The translations under genes and the position numbers were made by a program. Below the pieces are notes generated by a model, which worked only from the letters and a program-made list of their open reading frames with translations, was not told the DNA's origin and did not search any database. From positions 24,174,350 through 24,238,349 of the forward strand of contig CM042030.1 of the NCBI GenBank assembly GCA_023525975.1: DNA of 64,000 bases. Direction: 5' to 3'. This DNA comes from Smallanthus sonchifolius. Its lineage: Eukaryota > Streptophyta > Magnoliopsida > Asterales > Asteraceae. Below are positions 51,239 through 62,166 of this stretch, piece after piece (position 1 is the first letter of the stretch; each line of letters starts with the position of its first letter).

Positions 51239-54200
51239 CTAGGCGTCATTACCCTCATCGCCTTGGTCAACTTGCTTTCCAGCAACAACAGCTCCATGCT
51301 CTTCTGCTACCTTCGCTGAACCCTCGGTCTCATCTTTGGTCACCAATTTTCTCACAACCTCCTCCAGCACTGGCTCTCCTCCCATCTCAGCAACAAGCCT
51401 CTTCCACCCATGTACATCCCAAGCAGCCCTATCAAAATTCTTGTCCTCAACTTCTTTAGCCATTTTAATTCTGGCTTGAAGAATGGACATTACGGCTGAG
51501 GCTTTAGCCTATTCGGTGGACTCATCAAGATCCCGGGCATGTTAGAGATGCACGTCCTGCAGTTCTGCTTTCACATTGCTGAGATACTTGGTGACATCAG
51601 ATAGCTTTTTGCACTTGGCAGCCTCGCTCTTTTGCAATTCAGCAATCTTCAACTTGCTCACCTCAACCTCCATTGAAAGCTGATCGTAGAACATGACCAA
51701 TTTATCCATAACCTATTATATACAATATATATATGTTAATATAAATGTAGGATTAAATTCAAGATCCAGGATAATAGACATTTCTTACCAAATGGCTGAA
51801 GTGAGCATCAGCAAAATCAGAGCATTCCCGAATGACCAGTTCAGCAAGATCGATGGCTTTTCGCTTCTTTCTAGAGGATGGCTTAGGATAAGCAGTAGAG
51901 ACCTCAGGCTTAGGAAGATCCGATTTGAGCATCGGAGTAGCGGATTGCTTAGGCTCCTTTTTGATAGCCTTGTCCTTGGAAAGCATACTGTCAATATCCT
52001 CAAGAGCAAATTTGGAGTTTGGTTTGCGGATTCCTAAATTAAAATAACAGGTTAGTTCATTACTAATATTATTGACTAACAAAATACTATGATTTTTCCT
52101 TACCAGACATCTCCATGTCGGAAGGATAGGTTTCTGAGCTTTCTTCCACTAATGGAGCCCCGACCTTGAAAGTTCTTTCAATCAGCTCAATACTGTAGAA
52201 AAATGCAACTCTTTTGGCAGTATCCTCGGTAGCAGGAGCGACTTCTGAAAACCTCGGCGCTGTAAAACAATAAGAGAAAATTAAGAGTCAATATCCTGAA
52301 TGCCAAGAATCACAAGGATCTTGTAGATAGAATCCTACCCTTTTTAATCCATCTCACCAGCAGTTTATTCCCATCAGGGATCGAGTCCCTTCTCATGAGG
52401 AAGAAATTGTTTTTCTAGTTGGAATCGTTCTGGGTTGTTTTGAGAATCAAATGACTTTGTCCAGACTTGATTTGGAATAGAAAGCGAGAAGAACTGTGAC
52501 TTCTTAGATTAAAGACGTAAGCTAGTTCAGAGATGGTGAAGTCAAGAGCGTGGTTACGAATCAAGATTTCTAAAATATGCAGGGTTCGCCAAATCATGGG
52601 CACGATCTGAGCATAGCTCAAACCGGTCTTCTTTAAAAACTCAATTTAGCCCAGTTCAGCAAGAGCGATGGCTTTTCGCTTCTTGCTAGAAGATGGCTTA
52701 GGATGAGCAGTAGAGACCTCAGGCTTAGGAAGATCCGATTTGAGCATTGGAGTAGCGGATTGCTTAGGCTCCTTTTTGATGGCCTTGTCATTGGAAAGCA
52801 TACTATCAATATCCTCAAGAGCAAATTTGGTTTGCGGATTCCAAAATCAAAATAACAGGTTAGTTCATTACTAATATTATTGATTAATAAAATACTATGA
52901 TTTTTCCTTACCAGAGATCTCCGAGTCGAAAGGATTGGTTTCTGAGCTTTCATCCGCTGATGGAGCCCCGACCTTGAAAGTTCTTTCAATCGGCTCAATA
53001 CTATAGAAAAATACAACTCTTTTGGCAGTATCCTCGGTAGCAGGAGCGACTTCTGAAAACCTCGGCGTTGTAAAACAATAAGAGAAAATTAAGAGTCAAT
53101 ATCCTGAATGCCAAGAATCACAAGGATCCTGCCAATGGAATCCTACCCTTTTTAACCCATTTCACCGGCATTTTATTCCCATCAGGGATCGAGTCCCTTC
53201 TCACGAAGAAGAAATTGTTTTTCTAGTTGGAATCGTTCTGGGTTGCTTTTAGAATCAAATGACTTTGGCCAGACTTGATTTGGAATAGAAAGCGAGAAGA
53301 ACCGTGACTTCTTATATTATAGACGTAAGCTAGTTCAGAGATGGTGAAGTCAAGAGCGTGGTTACGAATCAAGATTTCCAAAATATGCAGGGTTCGCCAA
53401 ATCATGGGCATGATCTGAGCATAGCTCAAACCGGTCTTCTTGAAAAACTCAGTTCATCCAAGTTCAGCAAGATCGATGGCTTTTCGCTTCTTGCTAGAAA
53501 ATGGCTTAGGATGAACAGTAGAGACCTCAGGCTTAGGAAGATCCGATTTGAGCATTGGAGTAGCGGATTGCTTAGGCTCCTTTTTGATAACCTTATCCTT
53601 GGAAAGCATACTGTCAATATCCTCAAGAGCAAATTTGGAGTTTGGTTTGCGGATTCCTAAATCAAAAAAGCAGGTTAGTTCATTACTAATATTATTGACT
53701 AATAAAATACTATGATTTTTCTTACCAGGCATCTCCGAGTCGGAAGGATAGGTTTCTAAGCTTTCTTCCACTGATGGAGCCCCGACCTTGAAAGTTCTTT
53801 CAATCGGCTCAATACTGTAGAAAAATGCAACTCTTTTGGCAGTATCCTCGGTAGTAGGAGCGACTTCTGAAAACCTAGGCGCTGTAAAACAATAAGAGAA
53901 AATTAAGAGTCAATATCTTGAATGCCAAGAATCACAAGGATCCGGCAAATGTAATCCTACCCTTTTTAATCCATTTCACCGTCTGTTTATTCCCATTAGG
54001 GATCGAGTCCCTTCTCACGAAGAAGAAATTGTTTTTCAAGTTGGAATCGTTCTGGGTTATTTTGAGAATCAAATGACTTTGGCCAGACTTGATTTGGAAT
54101 AGAAAGCGAGAAGAACCGCGACTTCTTAGATTATAGACGTAAGCTAGTTCAGAGATGGTGAAGTCAAGAGTGTGGTTACGAATCAAGATTTCCAAAATGT

Positions 54201-54460
54201 GCAGGGTTCGCCAAATCATGGGCATGATTTGAGCAAAGCTCAAACCAGTCTTCTTGAAAAAGTCACTGGTAAAGGATGGGAAGGGTAAGAAAAGCCGATG
54301 GTAAACGGAAAGGACGGAAAACAGTCCCACGTATCGGAAGTGAAATCCGGCCTTGTCTTAGGGTCGAAAGGTCTAAAGATGGTGTTTTTTGGGAAAGGAT
54401 CCCCTTGACTCTAAGGATTTGATATCATGGTCAATAAAAGTGCATTTTTCGGAATTAGGG
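51239..54460 (-). pseudogene. Tat-C antisense gene with introns; middle exons triplicated
   Basis: Minus strand, antisense to the element. Exon A (from ~54460 to 53961, one frameshift near 54270) carries KKTGLSFAQIMPMIWRTLHI, YVYNLRSRGSSRFLFQIKSG and FFFVRRDSIPNG. Intron 53882-53960, exon B 53726-53881, intron 53657-53725, exon C from 53656. Exon C then runs into two further copies of the A-B-C segment (about 52656-53460 and 51841-52655). The last exon C (51789-52033) joins through intron 51713-51788 to exon D (51239-51712), a coiled coil with NFDRAAWDVHGWKRLVAE and the GDEGNDA end. Tat-L and Tat-R share the layout. Stops lie within exon D and at copy junctions. The role is unknown; Transposase_28-like by impression. 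Confidence 0.7.
51838..54266 (-). repeat. Three tandem copies of an ~810-bp segment of the antisense gene
   Basis: The anchor ttcagcaaga.cgatggctttt recurs at 51840, 52655 and 53463 (spacings 815 and 808). Each copy spans exon A end, intron, exon B, intron and exon C. In the middle copy the second intron's acceptor AG is GG (reverse complement of gattccaaaa, 52838), and that copy also lacks a few bases. Confidence 0.92.
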
Positions 54461-54764
54461 TTAGAAAGCAGATGTTGAAGATGATCGAGTGGTCTTCTTA
54501 GACATTTTTGGTATAAATCGGAAAGCTAAAATGTAAAGGAAAGAGGGTTTTTACCTGAAATCCTAGAGATATAGAAGACAATATCGGAGTTAAGAAGAAG
54601 GGTAATTATAAAGAGGTAATGATAACTACCTCGAACGAAGCCGTATCATTACCTTGTTTACCGCACCACGTCTCATCATGCGCCACTTGAATTTTTGAAT
54701 TTTGAATTTTTAAAATTTTTACAGCTGTAACTTCCTTGGACAGCTGTCAAATTTTGGGGACAAA

Positions 54765-55373
54765 TGTTAGGGGTCACTTTTATGGCTAGGGATCCTGGAT
54801 CTTCAACATACTTCGGTATCCTAACAGGTTTCGGTATCCTTAATTTTCTTATTATCTTACCGTTGTATCTTTCCTCTATCTTGATCAATACGGTAAAACA
54901 CGTGAAGTCAATTTAATCTCTGAAGAATCGGTCTGGAAGTTGAAATAAGCATGTAGAAGACGCGTAGAACGACCTCCAACGGTCATATTTGAAGACCTGG
55001 TCGATTCCGGGATTCTCGGATAGTTAGTTAGTATGATCTCTGTATAAAATCAGCAGCTTGGTCGATTAGAATACACATAACAACACACTTAGCAATAGAA
55101 TACACTCGCAATCAGTCTTGTAACACTTAGATATCGATCATTTGCTGCTCAACACTTGTAATTTTTTTTCCATTTATTGAAGTAACGAGGCAGGTGTCGA
55201 TTGTCACCTCCCGAGGTTTTATGCCGGAGATCCTGAACGATCAAGGGCTTTCCTCGTAAACATATGTGTCATGTTTTACGTTCTTACCTTGTTTTACACT
55301 GATTTTACAAGCACACTACCTCACAAACAAAATTTGGTTACAAAGTTAGTCTTATTAATTGTTACCCAAAACA
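54765..55373 (+). repeat. Tat-C 3' LTR
   Basis: tgttaggggtcac to cccaaaaca, 609 bp. A TATA-type box lies at 55043-55049. It is preceded by cagctgtcaaattttgggga, a tail shared with Tat-L. Confidence 0.9.
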
Positions 55374-56197
55374 GTTCTTTTTCTCTTTATTTAATATCTT
55401 CCGAAAAATCCAAACAAAATAGAAATTCAAGAAAATTTGAAAGTCATTTGAAGAAAAGAGGAAATGATAGTACATCGGTAAGTGATCTAAACGTCTTAGA
55501 CTGCACATATGGGAAATGATTACGTCATGCTTACTTGAGTGTCTTAGTTGTTTCAATTAGTAGTGTGGAAACTAAATAAATACTACAACTGTTATTTGAA
55601 CCCATGTTTGTGTGTGTGTGTGTAAAAGAATGCAAAAAGATCATTATCAGATAAAGGATGTAAGATTTTGGCAAGTATTTTCTTATGAGACTAGTTTCGG
55701 GTTATGTATTTAGCACACTTTTTGGGTTCACTTCACTGCCCATACTCACAAGCATGCAATGGGAAGTTGGGCCAAGATATGTCTTGACATCAACCGTTGA
55801 GCATATATTCACCCTTGAATCATACCTGATTCATTGAAATCAAATCCAGATAAAAGTTGGATCCCCTTACCCAAATCCCCGGACACCATATTTATTAACC
55901 TGAATCATCATATGATATTCACAGAAGAAAAACCTATCAAACCAAAACAAATGAATCACTTGATTCTAAATCTTATGATTCTTGATAATCCTTATGGATT
56001 CTGCTTGATTTCTTCTATGCTAAATGATGTAACTTCATTATGTAGATTTGGAAATCTTTGGGAAAATTTTAGATGCCTTGAGATAGGGTAATTTAAATTA
56101 CTGTAGTAGAACTGTGGGGTACAAGTTGTATACTTATAATTAATACCTCCAATGATTTTGTTTGATCTAATGTTGTTTCTCTCATGTTCTTGAAGAG
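55374..56197. other. Unassigned AT-rich stretch
   Basis: No recognised element or gene. A (TG)n run of about eight units is at 55609-55624. Short open frames (for example 55834-56091) lack any motif I recognise. It may be the body of the copia-type element whose 3' end follows. Confidence 0.5.
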
Positions 56198-56536
56198 ATG
56201 ACTGGTGATGGAGGTGATGAAGAAGAAGGAGGAGATGGTGCTGAAGAGTCAGATTCTGAGGCGACTGAATCTGATTCATCTGACTCTGATGATGCACCAG
56301 ATCAAACACACCCACGGAGAATGGCGAAAGTTTCCCTTCCCGAGGCATCCTCCAAAAGACAAAGACGAAGGAGTTCAGACAATAAGTATGTTCCTGAACA
56401 AGAGGCTGAGAGGAGGAAGAATAGGATTATTCAGGGATACCTTCCTGAATCTTTCTATATACGTCATTTTGAGTTGCTGACGTGGAGCACGTTAGCCATG
56501 CTGGAGTCGGTTTCACGAAGCTCAAATTTGACATAG
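56198..56536 (+). CDS. Unknown acidic/basic protein fragment, possibly 3' ORF of a copia element
   Basis: 112 codons. Residues 1-30 are very acidic and Ser-rich (GGDEEEGGDGAEESDSEATE). A basic patch follows (KRQRRRSSDN), then a mixed C-terminus. It lies about 120 bp before a purine tract and a probable LTR start, where SIRE-type copia elements carry an extra envelope-like ORF. I do not recognise the protein, and it may be the end of a longer broken frame. A host gene exon is the alternative. Confidence 0.35.
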   Translation: MTGDGGDEEEGGDGAEESDSEATESDSSDSDDAPDQTHPRRMAKVSLPEASSKRQRRRSSDNKYVPEQEAERRKNRIIQGYLPESFYIRHFELLTWSTLAMLESVSRSSNLT

Positions 56537-56640
56537 TCGTCCTTGGGCTCATGGATTTTGACCTTGGGGAACCTCTGATATGATGTTGTTAGATAAATAC
56601 TACCTGCATAAGAGACTGAAGACATCTCCACAGCTGCTGT

Positions 56641-56908
56641 CAAGGGGGTGTTTGCTGAAGCAATTCTTGTGACATGCACTCTAAAGATTGTTTTTACTTA
56701 TGTATAGTCTTTCTGTATTTGTATTTCAGCGTCTGTATGTTTTGGTTTATCGAGTTGTAATCATGTTCGTAGGTACTTGTCGTTATATTTGTCTTTGTTT
56801 AGTGTTGTGCGCACTTAACAAGTGCGTAGGTTGCTTAACCTGCATACTTAGCAAGTACACAAGCAGCAGGTCTAGTATATATAGCTGGTTTGTGTTGTGA
56901 TTACTTAA
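56641..56908 (+). mobile_element. Probable copia (SIRE-like) purine tract and truncated LTR
   Basis: caagggggtg at about 56642 resembles a polypurine tract, and tgtttgctgaagc then starts a TG-led sequence. It carries two hairpin units, gcgcacttaacaagtgcg (56809) and gcatacttagcaagta (56842), 33 bp apart, and tatatatagctgg near 56876. It is cut by Tat-R sequence at 56908. With only one copy in the window the LTR call is tentative. Confidence 0.45.
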
Positions 56909-57322
56909 TTAATAAGACTAACTTTGTAACCAAATTTCGTTTATGAGGTAGTGTGCTTGTAAAATCTATGTAAAACAAGGTAAGAACGTAAAACATGACA
57001 CGGATGTTTACGAGGAAAGCCCCTGATCGTTCAGGATCTCCGTCATAATCGACACCTGCCTCGTTACTTCAATAAATGGAAAAAAAATTACAAGTGTTGA
57101 GCAGCAAGTGATCGATATCTAAGTGTTACAAGACTGATTGCGAGTGTACTCTATTGCTAAGTGTGTTGTTATGTGTATTCTAATCGACCAAGCTGCTGAT
57201 TTTATACATAGATCATACTAACTATCCAAGTATCCCGGAATCGACCAGGTCTTCAAATATGACGGTTGGAGGTCGTTCTATGCGTCTTCTACATGCTTGG
57301 TCGTTCAAATATGACGGTTGGA
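56909..57322 (-). repeat. Tat-R LTR fragment with a short duplicated junction
   Basis: The reverse complement matches the rear ~390 bp of the Tat LTR, missing ~17 bp of its end. At 57297 homology stops. A second copy of the internal LTR string caaatatgacggttggag (already at 57254-57271) appears at 57306-57322, then antisense-gene exon C begins. Confidence 0.85.
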
Positions 57323-57324
57323 GC

Positions 57325-57900
57325 TGCATAACTTCAGCCATTTGGTAAGAAATGTCTATTATTCTGGATCTTGAATTTAATCCTGCATTTATATTAACAT
57401 ATATATATTGTATATAATAGGCTATGGATAAAATGGTCACGTTCTACGATCAGCATTCAATGGAGGTTGAGGTGATCAAGTTGAAGATTGCTGAATTGCA
57501 AAAGAGCGAGGCTGCCAAGAGCAAAAAGCTATCTGATGTCACCAAGAATCTCAGCAATGTGAAAGCAGAACTGCAGGACGTGCATCTCCAACATGCCCGG
57601 GATCTTGATAAGTTCACCGAACAGGCTAAAGCCTCAGCCGTAATGTCCATTCTTCAAGCTAGAATTAAAATGGCTAAAGAAACTGAGGATAAGAATTTTG
57701 ATAGGACTGCTTGGGATGCAAAAGGGTGGAAGAGGCTTGTTGCTGAGATAGGAAGAGACCTGGTGCTGGAGGAGGATGGGAGCAAATTGGTGACCGAAGA
57801 CGAGACTGAGGGTTCAGCGAAGGTAGCAGAAGAGCGTGGAGCTGTTGTTGCTGGGAATCAAGTTGATCAAGGCGATGAGGGTAATGAAGCCTATGCCTGA
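57325..57900 (+). pseudogene. Tat-R antisense gene, exon C end and exon D
   Basis: Exon C end at 57344, intron 57345-57420 (gtaaga...taatag), exon D 57421-57900 to TGA. Exon D encodes ~158 residues: a coiled coil (VIKLKIAELQKSEAAKSKKL), then MSILQARIKMAKETEDKNFD, RTAWDAKGWKRLVAEIG and a Gly/Asp-rich end (GDEGNEAYA). This exon is fully open, unlike the Tat-C and Tat-L copies, but its upstream exons are deleted. Confidence 0.72.
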
Positions 57901-59165
57901 GCCTTCGTATTTATGGTTTTTCTGTTTGATAACTTGTCTTGAAACAATTTCCTTTCATGTCTTTGGTTGATGAACAATTTTACTTTTTCCTCTTCTGGGA
58001 TCCGTCATGGGATAGACAACTTGTGGACCGGGTGGATGGTTCCTTTTTTGGATGAAATCCGGGACACTTTCCTGCACTTTTAATGTTAGTAGACGGTTTA
58101 TGACTATTTGCCATGATTGTTCTGTGTTTGGTTTGCTTAGACATGTTTTAGAAAATTAGGATCTCTATGTGATAAAACCATGAGATATGTTCGAACATAT
58201 TTTCAGGATAGCGGATCTTTAATAATAAATTCCCAGGTTTTTATCAAATTTAGACATAGGAAAACACAATTTGGTTTTAAAGAGTACCAAACGTATCATG
58301 ACTTAGTCATTCAACTTTAAAATCTTCTTGTAATTGAAAAATTAGTAACACATACCTTTGCTGAGTACGAATTTGGACATATAGACATACCGAATTATAT
58401 CACGGAGTCCGAAATACAGCAACCTTTGGTTGTCCCTTGTGTACAGTCATTGAATACGTCGTAGGCTTATACTTCGAGATTCTCATTAGTTTTTAACTTC
58501 TTTAAGAATCCTGAGTTAGCATATTGATGACAAGTTTTTGAGTTAACACGTAAGTGTTACATATTTAAAATCGTGGGCCAAGCTAGAAAACGTGGGCTAA
58601 GCCAATAAGGTGGGCTAAGCCAAATAATCGTGGGCTAAGACAATATCGTGGGCAAGGCCAAATAATCGTGGGTTAAGCCAATATCGTTGGCAAGGCCAAT
58701 TCTGAGTTAGCATGAAAATGCTAAAGACCTTAGCTTTAACACGTAAGTGTTAAATGATCGGGAGAAACTTGAGTAATAACACGTCTGTTATATTCGTAGC
58801 ACCTAATATATAGCCAATAGTGATGAAATTATCAGCCACTGTTACATGGACTGGTCGCACCACCTTGAACTATAATTGGATGTCGTGCGCTCCATGAGGG
58901 GTGTATTAACCCAATACTTAGAAAGGCGAAAGCCGTTTAAACCTTCGAGGTATTTCAAGATACCCAAACTTATGAGAGATGGACAATCTCTTTCTTCTGT
59001 CGGGATCCCTGGACATACTTCCTCTAAAACAAGAAATCTTGGTGAAGGTGGGTGTTAGCCTGGTTAACACCCCTCCGACACTCAAGTCAGTACTTTGATC
59101 AAGAATAACAATAATAAAAATAATTATGGAAAGAAGACGTACCATTTTTAGTTAGGATATAAATT
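57901..59165 (-). other. Tat-R spacer
   Basis: Non-coding and homologous to 49931-51238 in reverse. It has the cgtgggctaagccaa repeat array at about 58572-58700 and the inverted repeat ggtgttagcctggttaacacc near 59049-59070. Confidence 0.75.
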
Positions 59166-60200
59166 CCAACTTACATAAAGTAGGTTTTGAGATGGATGGC
59201 GTTCCAGGATCTTGGCGGGATTTCTCCTTCCATAGTAGCCAACCAGTACGCACCTTTGCCTGCTTCTGAATCAATCAAGTATGGGCCTTCCCATTTTGGT
59301 GCAAGCTTTCCATCATTGGGGTTGGTTGTATTTTGGAATGCCTTTCTTAATACGAGATCACCAACTCAGAATCTTCTAACCCTTATGTTTTTGTTGTACG
59401 ATTTTGCTATTCTTTGCTGATAAGCTACAATGCGAACTTTGGCAAGATCCCTGAGCTCATCCATAGTGTCGAGATCCTGAGCAAGAGCTTCTTTGTTGGT
59501 CTCTGGATTTTGTAGATTGGTTCTGGCAGTAGGGATAACCATCTCTATCAGGATCATTGCTTCAGTTCCAAATACCAAGGAGAATGGTGTTTGCCTTGTT
59601 GCCTTCTTCGTGGTTGTCCTATCTGCCCAAAGTACAAACGGTAGCTTTTTAGCCCATCTTCCTTTCTTTGCTCCTAATCTCTTCTTAAGGTTGTTAACGA
59701 TGATCTTGTTGCTAGAATCTGCTTGTCCATTGGCTTAAGGATGTGCTTGGGTAGAAGTTATCATTTTGATTTCCTAACTGGCACAGAAGTCAGTTGTTCT
59801 ATTGCCAATGAACTGAGATCCATTATCACATACAATCTCCGTCGAGATCCCAAATCTCGTTAGGATATTGCGCTTGATGAAGGAGATGACTTCTTTCTCT
59901 CTGACTTGGACAAATGCCTCAGCTTCGATCCATTTAGAGAAGTAATCCGTCATTGCTAGCATGAAGACCTTTCCTCCTGGTGCTTTGGGGAGTTTGCCGA
60001 CGATATCCATTCCCCATTTCATGAATGGCCATGGAGAGATGATTGGATATAAAGGTTCGTCCGGTTGATGGAGTATGTTTGTTGTGTCTCTGGCAAGCGT
60101 CACATTTTTGAGAGTAAGTCACAGCATCTTTCCTCATGGCAGGCCAGTAATATCCTGTCCTCAGAATCCTTTAAAATAGCGCTCTACCCCGGTATGATTA
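59166..60200 (-). pseudogene. Tat-R integrase
   Basis: Minus strand: finger end CDACQRH, WGMDIVGKLPKAPGGKVFML, the Asp of TDYFSKWIEAEAFVQ, IVCDNGSQFIG, then TAG for Trp (CAS-stop, 59774-59776) and TAA for Gln in HPQANG. The catalytic Glu codon is Asp (GQADSSNK). The C-terminus reads TPFSLVFGTEAM, KNIRVRRF then a stop, LVLRKAF, GKLAPKWEGPYLID. It is inactivated by several point changes, most of them C-to-T type. Confidence 0.87.
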
Positions 60201-60376
60201 CCACAATCTCCTTCGTGTAAATCTTTCAGGACTTCATGTGCTTCAGGATCCTCCAAGCATCTCAAGTATGGACCTGCAATTGATTTTCTATACAAAACAT
60301 TCTTGAAAATTATAAAACGAGACATTCTCATGCGAAAAGCCTTGTGGTTCTTTTCATCACTTGGGATTTCACCATC

Positions 60377-61096
60377 CTACAAGTATTTATTAATAGGTGA
60401 AATCCAGGATCCTGGAATAGGTTCAAGATTCCGAATGTCTGCTTCTTCTTCAGTGTTGGATACTTCATTTACCTTCTTAATTGTCGGGCTCGGAATGTGT
60501 ATGATAGGTATTTTGTTATCTTCTTGTATTCTAAGAGCTGAAGCATGGTTTGCTAAGGCATCAGCCTCAGTGTTATCTTCTCTAGGCACCTGTGTAATGT
60601 TAAAAGTTTTGAATTCCATGGATAATTGTTTAACTATTGTGAGATATTTGGCTAGCTTCTCACCTTTTACTGCATACGAACCATTGAAATGATTAGCAAT
60701 TAATAATGAGTCTACATATACCCGAAGATACCTGATCTTGATATCCCTGGCTAATTGTAATCCTGCTATCAGCGCCTCATACTCTGCTTCATTATTCGTA
60801 GCCTGGAACTCACAGCTTATGGACTGGGGTAATATGTCCCCTTGTGACGATTTTAGTATGATTCCCAGTCCTGTTCCTCTTAAGTTTGAAGCACCATCTA
60901 TGAATAAAGTCCATTTGTCCTTTGATTCTTCTAGTTGTTGGACTTCTAAATCTGCTTCTTGTTGGATATCACTGTTGAAATCAGCCACAAAGTCCGCCAG
61001 TGCCTGAGACTTTATTGTTGTTCTAGGTTCATATATGAGGTCATAGGCGCTAAGCTTGACTGACCATTTAGCCATCCTTCCTGACATCTCTGGCAT
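60377..61096 (-). pseudogene. Tat-R archaeal-type RNase H (complete domain)
   Basis: 239 open codons from KSQALADFVADFN, with LFIDGASNLRGTGLGIILKS, ATNNEAEYEALIAGLQLA, VYVDSLLIANHFNGSYAVKG and PREDNTEADALA: the Asp, Glu, Asp, Asp set of the aRH fold is intact. This is the reference copy here. Tat-L lacks the NHFNGSYAVKG stretch. The domain is open, but the surrounding polyprotein is broken. Confidence 0.88.
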
Positions 61097-61153
61097 TCTT
61101 AAGACACACTTAATAGGGTAGTTAGTCTTAACATGAATAGTATGAGTTTCAAA

Positions 61154-61678
61154 TTAATGTCTTAGTTTAGTTGATGCCATTATTAAAGCTAAAATTAATT
61201 TTTCTAAATGAGAGTACCTGGTTTCCGCTGGTAGCAAACTTTTACTTACATAATATACCGGATGTTGTTGTCCTTCATGATCCTTAACTAACACAGCACT
61301 TACAGTGCTTCGGGATACTGCTAAGTATAGGGATAATGGTTCACCGTCTTCTGGTTTCATCAGTAGAGGAGCTGATGACAAGTATTCCTTCAATGATTGG
61401 AGTGCTTGTTCATACTTCTGTTCCAATTCGAATCTCTTGTTCTTCTTCAGGATGTCGTAGAATTCCTTGCATTTTTCTGAGGATCTTGATATAAATCTGT
61501 TGAGTGCTGCTACTCTGCCAGTTAGTCTCTCGACATCCATTGTGTTTGCTGGGGATTTCAGGTTGATGATAGCTTTGATTTGTTCTAGACTGGCTTCTAT
61601 TCCTCTTTTGGTCACCATATAGCCTAAGAACTTTCCTGCCCTCACTCCGAAGTGACATTTCGAAGGGTTCAACTTCAT
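61154..61678 (-). pseudogene. Tat-R RT thumb/connection and RNase H
   Basis: MKLNPSKCHFGVRAGKFLGY, VTKRGIEASLEQIKAIINLK and LNRFISRSSEKCKEFYDILK (connection), then SSAPLLMKPEDGEPLSLYLA and HPVYYVSKSLLPAETRYSHL (RNase H). It ends at a stop after MASTKLRH and resumes in another frame at the aRH linker. Confidence 0.85.
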
Positions 61679-62166
61679 ATTGTATTGGTCCAGGATATCA
61701 AATGCTTCTTTAAGGTCCCTGAGATATTCTCAACTCTATTTGATTTTACCACCATGTCATTTATGTAGACCTCCATGGTGTCCGCTAGTTTCTTTTGGAA
61801 CATCATGTTCACCAGCCTTTGGTATGTAGCACATGCATTTTTCAAACCAAAAGGCATAGAAATATAACAATAAATACCTGTAGGAGTCATGAACGAAGTA
61901 TCCTCCTGGTCTGAGGGTTCCATCTGAATTTGTAGGAATCCTAATGAAGCATCCATGAAAGTAAGCATTTCGTGGTCTGCTGTGGCGTCGACCATAGAGT
62001 ATATGTGTGGTAGTGGGAAGGGGTCTTTAGGACACGGCTTGGTGAGGTCCGTGTAGTCTACACAAACTCTCCACTTCCCGTTCTTCTTCTGGACTACTAC
62101 TATGTTGGCTAGCCACCTTGGGAATTTTACTTCCCTTATCATTCCAGACTTGAGAAGTCTTTCCAC
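61675..62166 (-). pseudogene. Tat-R reverse transcriptase
   Basis: SGMIREVKFPRWLANIVVVQ, KKNGKWRVCVDYTDL, PCPKDPFPLPHI, LTFMDASLGFLQIQM and MPFGLKNACATYQRLVN. The active-site motif reads EVYINDMVV where Tat-L has EVYIDDMVV, so the first catalytic Asp is Asn. A small deletion near 61730 shifts the frame before MKLNP. Confidence 0.87.

Larger units (their letters stand above)
18138..55373 (+). mobile_element. Tat-C: Tat-lineage Ty3/gypsy element with two large insertions
   Basis: Plus-strand order: 5' LTR (18138-18455 resuming 36638-36931), tRNA-type PBS (36935), gag (37014), aRH and integrase (37266-37987 resuming 48945-49930), spacer, antisense gene (51239-54460, minus) and 3' LTR (54765-55373). 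Once Tekay-D and LARD-E are removed the element is about 8 kb. PR, RT and RH are deleted between gag and aRH. The flanks gttac and gttct match at four of five bases. Confidence 0.85.
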
